The notes under the pieces were generated by a model that made no database searches, was not told the origin of the DNA, and saw only the letters and a list, made by a program, of their open reading frames with translations. Of a stretch of DNA of 64,000 nt, positions 32,549 to 41,325 are shown piece by piece (within the stretch, counting starts at the first letter, position 1; the number at the start of each line of letters is the position of its first letter). The position numbers and the translations under genes are program-made. The DNA lies in assembly GCF_013410655.1 (NCBI RefSeq), contig NZ_JACCFP010000001.1:1-64000 (forward strand), written 5' to 3'. This DNA is from Nocardioides thalensis (GTDB lineage: Bacteria > Actinomycetota > Actinomycetes > Propionibacteriales > Nocardioidaceae).

Positions 32549-33319
32549 TCAAAAGGGAACCTCGGTGGTGAGGAGGCCGTCGCCCGAGCCCCGGCCGGAG
32601 AGGACGCGGCAGAACTCGATCGCGTCCATCTCGATGGTGGGTCCGCCGTCGCCGGCGGACCAGGAGCCTCCCGCCGGCCCGGTGAGCCGGAGCCGGTAGG
32701 GGAGCCCGTGACGGTCCGCCCACTCGGCGACCACGTCGGCGACGATGACGCCGTCGTGGTCGGCGGTGAGCAGAGGTGCGCGCCCGGTGGCCCGGGCGAT
32801 GTCCATGCGGTGCATCCAGGGGTCGCGGGTCAGGATCGTCTCCGCGAGGTAGCCGAGGGTCCAGGTCTCCTCGCGACCGTTCACGACCTGCTTCTCCGGC
32901 AGGCGCATGCGTCCCATCAGGACCGCCACCCGTCGCCGGCCGCGGGCGGCGCGCGGCGCCACCGATCGGATGCCGGCGAGGACCTGGTCCGGCGTCCACG
33001 CGGCCCGCTCGCTCACCTGGAGGGCGGTGAGCGCGTCGAGGGTCGAGCTGCCCGTCGCGGACGCGTCGGCCGCTGCGCGGCGCTGCTGGCGCAGCTGCTC
33101 GCGCAGCCCGGTCGTCATCTCGGCCATGCCGACGGTGTGGCACGCCATCTGGCGCACGTCCCAGGCGGGGCAGTCGGTCCGCTTGGTCCACTCGTCGGTG
33201 TCGAGCGCGGCCAGGGCGTCGGCGAACCGGGCGTACTCGTCGGCGGCCAGCCGCAGCGCCGTACGGCGATCGAGGCGGGAGCGGCGGGGGGTGGTGGTCG
33301 TGGTCATCGTGGTGCTCAT
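32549..33319 (-). CDS. Mycothiol-dependent maleylpyruvate isomerase/DinB family protein
   Basis: 256 residues from ATG 33319, overlapping the TetR stop (ATGA). The DinB four-helix motif is CPAWDVRQMACHTVGMAEM with metal-binding His, and a second metal-site segment is RDPWMHRMDIARATG. The C-terminal domain (PYRLRLTGPAGGSWS, IEMDAIEFCRVLSGR) matches the MDMPI C-terminal domain. Family members use mycothiol for isomerase or transferase reactions. Regulated by the upstream TetR gene, it may serve detoxification. Confidence 0.85.
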   Translation of the reverse strand: MSTTMTTTTTPRRSRLDRRTALRLAADEYARFADALAALDTDEWTKRTDCPAWDVRQMACHTVGMAEMTTGLREQLRQQRRAAADASATGSSTLDALTALQVSERAAWTPDQVLAGIRSVAPRAARGRRRVAVLMGRMRLPEKQVVNGREETWTLGYLAETILTRDPWMHRMDIARATGRAPLLTADHDGVIVADVVAEWADRHGLPYRLRLTGPAGGSWSAGDGGPTIEMDAIEFCRVLSGRGSGDGLLTTEVPF

Positions 33320-33963
33320 CTCGAGGCTCGTCTCGCAGTGCGTGCGGTCGCCCGCCGGGCGGGCTTCGTCGGGGGAAGACCGACGCCGTCGGCCCACATG
33401 TCGATGGCCCGCTCGAGAAGGCGCGAGAAGCGGTCCCCGCCCGGGTCGTTGGCGTGCTGCTGGTCGATCAGGCCGCCGAGCAGGGCCAGCCAGATGTCGA
33501 AGTCGGCGCGGTCGGTGATGCCGAAGCTCCGGAAGTCGCGGACGCCCTTCTCGAGGACGCGTACGGCCGGCGCGTAGGACTCCGGGCTGGGCTCGAAACC
33601 GGGGATGATGCGCTGGTTCATCAGCTGGTAGCGCGCCAGGTCGGCCACGGCGAAGTCGAAGAAGGTGCGCGCGGCGAGGTGGACCGCGGTGCGGGGATCC
33701 TCCGGGGGCTCGGCAAGGTCCCGCTCGAGGAGCTCCTCGTACGCCGACCACGCCTCGCCGTACATCGCGTCGTAGATCGCGTTCTTCGAGTCGAAGTGCG
33801 TGTAGAGCGACGGCGCCTGCATGCCGACGCTGCGCGCGATGTCGCGCAGCGTGATGCCGGCGAGGCCCACCTCGTGGGCGAGCTCCCATGCCGCGGCGAT
33901 GATCTCGCGCCGCGTCGCCGCACGCCGTTCGGCGATCCTATCGCGCTTCGGTTCTCCTAACAC
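33316..33963 (-). CDS. TetR-family transcriptional repressor
   Basis: 215 residues from GTG 33963. The helix-turn-helix is ITLRDIARSVGMQAPSLYTHF at about residues 37-57. The C-terminal ligand domain is TetR_C_33-like (FDFAVADLARYQLMNQRIIPG). The start codon lies inside a perfect palindrome and no ribosome site precedes it, so the mRNA is probably leaderless. It likely represses its own operon (TetR, DinB, MBL). Confidence 0.88.
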   Translation of the reverse strand: MLGEPKRDRIAERRAATRREIIAAAWELAHEVGLAGITLRDIARSVGMQAPSLYTHFDSKNAIYDAMYGEAWSAYEELLERDLAEPPEDPRTAVHLAARTFFDFAVADLARYQLMNQRIIPGFEPSPESYAPAVRVLEKGVRDFRSFGITDRADFDIWLALLGGLIDQQHANDPGGDRFSRLLERAIDMWADGVGLPPTKPARRATARTARRASR

Positions 33964-33974
33964 AGTTAGGAGAA
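33952..33974. promoter_or_regulatory. TetR operator overlapping its own start codon
   Basis: Perfect 10-bp arms TTCTCCTAAC (33952-33961) and GTTAGGAGAA (33965-33974) around a 3-base centre. A minus-strand promoter fits: -35 TTGACA (33995-34000), 18-base spacer, -10 CATTCT (33971-33976). Transcription would then start at or next to GTG 33963, and the repressor would block it directly. Confidence 0.75.
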
Positions 33975-34013
33975 TGCGCCGGACCGGGCGGAGGTGTCAA
34001 GTAAAAACGCAGA

Positions 34014-34124
34014 GGTCTCGATACGCCCTCGCCTAGCGGCTCGGGCTACTCGACCAACCTGGGCACGGCCGGCCTCAGGCTGGTCGAGTAGTCGGAGCCC
34101 CAGGGGCTCCGGCGTATCGAGACC
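34014..34124. repeat. Two inverted copies of the GGTTGGTCGAG repeat family
   Basis: Copy one, 34014-34059, runs GGTCTCGATACGCC to CTCGACCAACC. Copy two, 34081-34124, is its reverse type, TGGTCGAGTAG to CGTATCGAGACC, with an internal stem GGAGCCCC/GGGGCTCC. Together they form a large inverted repeat between the TetR promoter and the end of acs, and the second copy can serve as the acs terminator. Confidence 0.8.
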
Positions 34125-34136
34125 CTTTCCCTGGCG

Positions 34137-36107
<1,971 letters not shown>

Positions 36108-36132
36108 GGGTGTTTCCTTCCGCAGAATGGAC

Positions 36133-36172
36133 CGGGCGGGTGGCTTCCCACACTAGGGCTGCCACCCGCCCG
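36133..36172 (-). terminator. Hairpin between actP and acs
   Basis: CGGGCGGGTGGC (36133-36144) pairs perfectly with GCCACCCGCCCG (36161-36172), 16-base loop. It lies just downstream of the actP stop and upstream of the acs start, so it should end or attenuate actP transcription. Confidence 0.65.
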
Positions 36173-36186
36173 ATCACAGGGGTTGA

Positions 36187-37836
36187 TCAGTGCTGGACGG
36201 CCTTCTCCGAGCCGGCGCCGGTGAGGGCGCGGACCTCGAGCTCGGTGAACCGCTCGGCGGTCTCGGGCTCGCGGGACGTGATGGTCCCGAGCCAGCCGAG
36301 GAAGAAGCCGAGCGGGATCGACACGATGCCCGGGTTCTCCAGCGGGAAGTACGAGATGTCGATGTCGGTCGGCAGCAGCGACAGGTTCTTCCCGGTCACC
36401 GGGTGCACGCCCTTGCCGGAGACGGTCGGCGAGAAGATCACCAGGGTCACGCAGGAGATCAGCCCGCCGTAGATGCTCCAGAGCGCACCGCGGGTGTTGA
36501 ACCGGCGCCAGAACATGTTGTAGACGATCGCCGGCAGGTTGGCCGACGCGGCGACGGCGAAGGCCAGCGCCACGAGGAACGCGATGTTGAGGTTCTGCGC
36601 CGGGATGGAGAGCCCGATCGCCACCGCACCGATACCGACCGCTGCGCGGCGCGCCATCTTCAGCTCGTCGCGCTCGGAGGCCTTCCCGTCGCGGAGCACG
36701 CTGTTGTAGATGTCGTGCGCGACCGAGGTCGACGAGGCGAGGGTGAGCCCCGCGACCACGGCGAGGATCGTCGCGAACGCGACGGCCGCGATGAACGCCA
36801 GCAGGATCGCTCCGCCGGCCGATCCCTCGCCGCCGCCGACGGCCTCGGCGAGCAACGGCGATGCCAGGTTGCCCGTCGACGCGGCGACGTCGGCGAACTT
36901 GTCACCGGTCAGCATGGCGGCCGCACCGAAGCCCAGCACCAGCGTGAACAGGTAGAAGACGCCGATCAGCACGATCGCCCACAGCACCGACTTCCGCGCG
37001 TCGCGCGAGGTCGGCACCGTGTAGAAGCGGATCAGGATGTGCGGCAGGCCCGCCGTACCGAGCACCAGCGCGAGCCCGAGCGACAGGAAGTTGATCTTCG
37101 AGGTCAGGTCCACGCCGTACTGGATGCCGGGCTCGAGGAATGCCGCGGCACCCTGGCTGCCCTCGCGTGCGCCGTAGTTGTCGGCCGCCGTGCCGAGCAG
37201 GTCGGAGAGGTTGAAGCCGAACTCCGCCAGCACCAGGACCACGATCAACGCCGAGCCGACCATCAGCAGCACGGCCTTGACGATCTGCACCCAGGTGGTG
37301 CCCTTCATGCCGCCGAACGTGACGTAGATGATCATCAGCGCACCGACGCCGAGGATGGTCAGGTTCTTGACCCACTGGTCGTCGACGCCGAGGAGCAGCG
37401 AGACCAGCGCGCCCGCGCCGACCATCTGCGCGAGCAGGTAGAAGATCGAGACGGTGACCGTCGAGATCGCGGCCGCCGTGCGCACGGGGCGTTGCTTCAT
37501 CCGGTAGGCGAGCTGGTCGGCCATCGTGTAGCGACCGGAGTTGCGGAGCATCTCGGCGACGAGGAGCAGCGCGACGAGCCAGGCGACGAGGAACCCGATC
37601 GAGTAGAGGAACCCGTCGTAGCCGTTGATGGCGATGGCCCCGGAGATGCCGAGGAACGAGGCGGCGGACATGTAGTCGCCGCCGATCGCGAGACCGTTCT
37701 GGATGCCGGAGAAGCCGCGGCCGCCGGCGTAGAAGTCGGCGGCGCCGGCGGTCTGCCGGCTCGCCCACACCGTGATGGCCAGGGTGAGCGCGATGATCGT
37801 GAGGAACAGGATGGCGGTGATCACCTGGTGGTCCAT
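36187..37836 (-). CDS. actP: Cation/acetate symporter
   Basis: 549 residues, sodium:solute symporter family with about 13 hydrophobic segments. Diagnostic stretches: FYAGGRGFSGIQNGLAIGGDY, AASFLGISGAIAINGYDGFL, VTFGGMKGTTWVQIVKAVLL and VAGLTLASSTSVAHDIYN. Co-translated with the DUF485 gene (TGATG overlap), a hallmark of ActP/MctC acetate uptake operons. Confidence 0.93.
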   Translation of the reverse strand: MDHQVITAILFLTIIALTLAITVWASRQTAGAADFYAGGRGFSGIQNGLAIGGDYMSAASFLGISGAIAINGYDGFLYSIGFLVAWLVALLLVAEMLRNSGRYTMADQLAYRMKQRPVRTAAAISTVTVSIFYLLAQMVGAGALVSLLLGVDDQWVKNLTILGVGALMIIYVTFGGMKGTTWVQIVKAVLLMVGSALIVVLVLAEFGFNLSDLLGTAADNYGAREGSQGAAAFLEPGIQYGVDLTSKINFLSLGLALVLGTAGLPHILIRFYTVPTSRDARKSVLWAIVLIGVFYLFTLVLGFGAAAMLTGDKFADVAASTGNLASPLLAEAVGGGEGSAGGAILLAFIAAVAFATILAVVAGLTLASSTSVAHDIYNSVLRDGKASERDELKMARRAAVGIGAVAIGLSIPAQNLNIAFLVALAFAVAASANLPAIVYNMFWRRFNTRGALWSIYGGLISCVTLVIFSPTVSGKGVHPVTGKNLSLLPTDIDISYFPLENPGIVSIPLGFFLGWLGTITSREPETAERFTELEVRALTGAGSEKAVQH

Positions 37837-38213
37837 CAGCGCGCACCCCCCTGGCGACCCTGGAGCTCGGCGACGTACTGCTCGTCCAGCTCGCGTGCGA
37901 TCGGGTCGAGCTTGCTGGTCGAATAGCGGCTGTAGAGCCAGGCGATCAGGAACGTCGTCACGAACTGCAGCAGCCCGAAGACGAGCGCGACGTTGATGTT
38001 GCCGACCACCTTGGTCGCCATGAAGTCGCCCGCCCAGTTGGACAGGACAACGTAGAGGAGATACCAGCTGAGGAACGCGATCGTCGCCGGGAAGACGAAC
38101 GCCCGGTAGCGACGACGGAGCTCGGCGAACTCTGCGGTCTCCGCGAGCCGGTCGTAGACGGGATCATGGCGGGCCGCCATGTCGTGCGGTTGATGGCTGG
38201 TGTCGTGAGCCAC
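37836..38213 (-). CDS. DUF485 membrane protein, actP partner
   Basis: 125 residues from GTG 38213 with GGAGG upstream. Two hydrophobic helices (AFVFPATIAFLSWYLLYVVLS and NINVALVFGLLQFVTTFLIAW) around the Asn-rich NWAGDFMATKVVGN loop are typical of DUF485 (YjcH). The N-terminus is His/Asp-rich. It usually precedes actP and may assist the transporter. Confidence 0.9.
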   Translation of the reverse strand: MAHDTSHQPHDMAARHDPVYDRLAETAEFAELRRRYRAFVFPATIAFLSWYLLYVVLSNWAGDFMATKVVGNINVALVFGLLQFVTTFLIAWLYSRYSTSKLDPIARELDEQYVAELQGRQGGAR

Positions 38214-38430
38214 GGGGACCTCCGAGTGGTGAGGGACCGCGCTGTGAGCGCCGTCACTGGCACTTTCACGCTAGGAGTGACGCCGGTCACGGCGGCAGGG
38301 GTCGCGCCGGGCTGCGCGCCGAGCGGGGAGGCGCATTCGGTGAGCGGTCGCCGTCGTACGACGAACGGTCGACCGCCCGGTGTGGTCCACGCCACGCGGG
38401 CCGCCGGTGACAGCCCTCAGGAGCAAATGG

Positions 38431-38449
38431 TTAGGTAAGCCTCACCTAT
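38431..38449. promoter_or_regulatory. IdeR/DmdR-type iron box upstream of siderophore genes
   Basis: TTAGGTAAGCCTCACCTAT matches 15 of 19 positions of the consensus TTAGGTTAGGCTAACCTAA. It lies 18 bp before the desA start, so an iron-loaded repressor would block the siderophore operon. Confidence 0.75.
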
Positions 38450-38467
38450 CTCGGCGAGGAGCTCCCT

Positions 38468-39928
38468 GTGTCGCATCCCCCAGTGCACCACGTGTTCCAC
38501 CCGGACCACGCGGACCACTATGCCCGCGCCATCGGCGCCGGCCTCGAGCATCTGCTCGGCCACCTCCGGCGCGTCCACGGACCGGCGACCGGCACCTCCC
38601 CCGAGGAGGCGGCCTCCCGCGTCGCCGCGGTCGACCTCGACTCCCCGCTCGGCGGGATCGACGAGGTGCTGGCCGAGATGTCGCGGCTCTGGCTCGAAGA
38701 CGCCGTGTGGTTCCACGAGCCGTCGTACGCCGCGCACCTCAACTGCCCGGTGGTCGTGCCCGCGCTGCTTGCCGAGCTGTTCATCGCCGCGGTCAACAGC
38801 TCGATGGACACCTTCGACCAGAGCGTCGGCGGGACGTTCATCGAGCGCCGCCTGGTCGAGTGGACGGCGGGCCGGATCGGCTTCGGTGACGGGGCCGACG
38901 GCGTGTTCACCAGCGGCGGCAGCCAGTCGAACCTCCAGGCGCTGCTGCTCGCGCGCGGTCGGCTGGAGCGGGTGCCTGCCGGGCGGCTGCGCATCTTCGC
39001 CTCGGTCGAGAGCCATTTCTCGGTGCAGAAGTCGGCACGGCTGCTCGGCCTCGGCGACGAGTCGGTCGTCAGCGTGCCGACCGACGGCCGGCACCGGATG
39101 GATCCCGAGGCGCTCGAGCGCTCGCTCGCGGCATGCCTCGACCTCGGGCTGCGGCCGATGGCCCTGGTCGCCACCGCCGGGACCACGGACTTCGGCGCCA
39201 TCGACCCGCTCGCGGCGGTGGCCGACCTCGCGGTCGCCTATGACGCGTGGTTCCACGTCGACGCGGCGTACGGCGGCGGCCTGCTGGTGTCGCCCACCCG
39301 GCGCGGCCTGCTCGCCGGCATCGACCGGGCCGACTCGGTCACCGTCGACTATCACAAGACGTTCTTCCAGCCGGTCTCCTCCAGCGCGGTCATCGTGCGT
39401 GATCGCGCGACGCTGCGCCCGGTCACCTGGCACGCCGACTACCTCAACCCCAAGGAGGCGACCGATCCCAACCAGGTCGACAAGAGCCTCCAGACCACGC
39501 GCCGGTTCGACGCGCTCAAGCTCTGGCTGACGCTGCGCACGATGGGCCCCGAGCTGATCGGGCAGTACGTCGACGCGGTCGTCGACCTGGCCGCGGAGGT
39601 GCACGAGGCGCTGCGCCACGAGGCCGACCTCGAGCTCGCGGCGGAGCCCGAGCTGAGCACCCTGGTGTTCCGCTACGTGCCGCCCGGGTTGGAGCTCGAC
39701 GAGGACCGGCTGGCCGCCCTCAACACCGGCATCCGCGCGGCTCTCTACGACTCCGGCACGGCGATGGTGGCGGCGACGAAGGTCGACGGCCGGCAGTACC
39801 TCAAGCTCACCCTCCTCAACCCGATGGCCACCGTCGCCGACATCGTCGGGGTCGTCGACGCCGTGCGGGCGTGCGGCGCCCGGCTGGCGCCTCCGGCGGC
39901 CGTCGCGGGCGTGGAGGTGGCGCGATGA
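38468..39928 (+). CDS. desA: PLP-dependent lysine/diamine decarboxylase (DesA-like)
   Basis: 486 residues starting at GTG 38468. Group II decarboxylase motifs: GVFTSGGSQSNLQALLLAR, VATAGTTDFGAIDPL, WFHVDAAYGGG and the PLP lysine Lys297 in VDYHKTFFQP. In desferrioxamine synthesis DesA turns lysine into cadaverine. The downstream monooxygenase and NIS synthetase support this. Diaminobutyrate decarboxylase is a less likely alternative. The stop overlaps desB (ATGA). Confidence 0.88.
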   Translation: MSHPPVHHVFHPDHADHYARAIGAGLEHLLGHLRRVHGPATGTSPEEAASRVAAVDLDSPLGGIDEVLAEMSRLWLEDAVWFHEPSYAAHLNCPVVVPALLAELFIAAVNSSMDTFDQSVGGTFIERRLVEWTAGRIGFGDGADGVFTSGGSQSNLQALLLARGRLERVPAGRLRIFASVESHFSVQKSARLLGLGDESVVSVPTDGRHRMDPEALERSLAACLDLGLRPMALVATAGTTDFGAIDPLAAVADLAVAYDAWFHVDAAYGGGLLVSPTRRGLLAGIDRADSVTVDYHKTFFQPVSSSAVIVRDRATLRPVTWHADYLNPKEATDPNQVDKSLQTTRRFDALKLWLTLRTMGPELIGQYVDAVVDLAAEVHEALRHEADLELAAEPELSTLVFRYVPPGLELDEDRLAALNTGIRAALYDSGTAMVAATKVDGRQYLKLTLLNPMATVADIVGVVDAVRACGARLAPPAAVAGVEVAR

Positions 39929-41289
39929 GGGTCCACGACTTCGTCGGCATCGGGCTCGGCCCGTTCAACCTCGGCCTCGCGTGCCTGACCGAGCCGCTGC
40001 GGGAGAGCGACGGCCTCGACGGGGTCTTTCTCGAGGCCCGCGACCGGTTCGACTGGCACCCGGGCATGCTGCTCGACGACGCAACGCTCCAGGTGCCGTT
40101 CCTGGCCGACCTGGTGACGATGGCCGACCCGACGTCGCGCTGGTCGTTCCTCAGCTATCTGAAGGAGAGCGGCAACCTCTACCAGTTCTACATCCGCGAG
40201 AGCTTCTACCCGCTGCGCCGGGAGTACGACGACTACTGCCGCTGGGCGGCCGAGCGGCTCGACAGCGTGCGCTTCGGCCAGGCGGTCACGGGTGTCGAGC
40301 ACGACGGCGCGACGTACGTCGTGAGCACCTCGGCCGGCGACACCTTCCGGGCGCGGCGGCTCGTGGTGGGGATCGGTACGTCGCCGCGCATCCCGGAGGC
40401 ATTGCGCCCGGTGGTGCCGGAGGTTTCGAGGCTCGTCGCTAGCGCTCCTCGCACCTCAACCACCGGCGGGCCCGTCGCCTGTCACTCGAGTGACTACCTC
40501 GTCCGCCGCACGGAGCTGCAACAGCAGAAGACGATCACCGTCGTCGGCAGCGGCCAGAGCGCGGCGGAGGTCTACCACGACCTGCTCGCCGCCTCGCCCG
40601 ACCACGACTACGAGCTCACCTGGGTCACCCGCAGCCCGAGGTTCTTCCCGATGGAGTACACGAAGCTCACGCTCGAGATGACCTCGCCGGAGTACGCCGC
40701 CTACCACCGCGCGCTGCCGATGGCCACGCGCGACCGGCTCGCCCGCGAGCAGCGCCACCTCTACAAGGGCATCAGCGGCGACCTCGTCGACGCGATCTTC
40801 GACCTGCACTACCAGCTGCGGGTCACCGGCGACGGCCCGCGCACCACGCTGGTCACCAACACCGAGGTGACCGCGGCGCGCACGACGGACGACGGCTTCG
40901 AGCTCGACCTCCACCACGCCGAGACCGACGAGGCGTTCGGCCTCCGGACGGACGGCCTGGTGCTGGCGACCGGCTACGAACCGACGCCGCCCGCCTTCCT
41001 CGACGGCGTCTCCGACCGGATCCGCCGCGACGAGCGCGGCCGCTACGACGTCGCTCCCGACTACTCCGTCGATGTCGACGGCGGTGGCATCTTCGTCCAG
41101 AACGCCGACGAGCACCTGCACTCGGTGGTCGCTCCCGACCTCGGGATGGGGGCCTACCGCAACTCCGTGATCATCGCCGCGATGCTGGGTCGGGAGGTCT
41201 ACCCGGTCGAGAAGCGGATCGCCGTGCAGACGTTCGGGGTGCCCGACCACCTGCGCCGTACCCCCGCGGGGGTGAGCGTCGGTGGTTGA
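39925..41289 (+). CDS. desB: Diamine/lysine N-monooxygenase (DesB-like) with repeat insertion
   Basis: 454 residues. FAD site GIGLGPFNLGLA, NADPH site TVVGSGQSAAEVYHDLL, and the C-terminal ATGYEPTPPAFL. It N-hydroxylates cadaverine (or lysine). Residues about 167-181 (SRLVASAPRTSTTGG) have no family counterpart; they come from a 45-bp repeat placed in frame in the loop before CHSSDYL. The enzyme may remain active since the core motifs are intact. The stop overlaps the next gene. Confidence 0.88.
   Translation: MRVHDFVGIGLGPFNLGLACLTEPLRESDGLDGVFLEARDRFDWHPGMLLDDATLQVPFLADLVTMADPTSRWSFLSYLKESGNLYQFYIRESFYPLRREYDDYCRWAAERLDSVRFGQAVTGVEHDGATYVVSTSAGDTFRARRLVVGIGTSPRIPEALRPVVPEVSRLVASAPRTSTTGGPVACHSSDYLVRRTELQQQKTITVVGSGQSAAEVYHDLLAASPDHDYELTWVTRSPRFFPMEYTKLTLEMTSPEYAAYHRALPMATRDRLAREQRHLYKGISGDLVDAIFDLHYQLRVTGDGPRTTLVTNTEVTAARTTDDGFELDLHHAETDEAFGLRTDGLVLATGYEPTPPAFLDGVSDRIRRDERGRYDVAPDYSVDVDGGGIFVQNADEHLHSVVAPDLGMGAYRNSVIIAAMLGREVYPVEKRIAVQTFGVPDHLRRTPAGVSVGG
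40422..40466. repeat. 45-bp GGTTTCGAGG repeat inside desB
   Basis: Identical over all 45 bases to the copy at 16884-16928, GGTTTCGAGGCTCGTCGC at the left and CACCTCAACCACCGG at the right. 45 is a multiple of three and no stop occurs in this frame, so the gene stays open. Confidence 0.9.
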
Positions 41290-41325
41290 GGTGACGACTC
41301 GCGTGAGCTACGGAGCCTCGAAGCC
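41279..41325. repeat. Degenerate reverse copy of the GGTTTCGAGG repeat at a gene junction
   Basis: CGGTGGTTGAGGTG at the left and GAGCCTCGAAGCC at the right match the ends of the reverse complement of the 45-bp repeat; the middle is diverged. It includes the desB stop and the possible GTG starts (41282, 41291) of the next gene. Confidence 0.5.
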
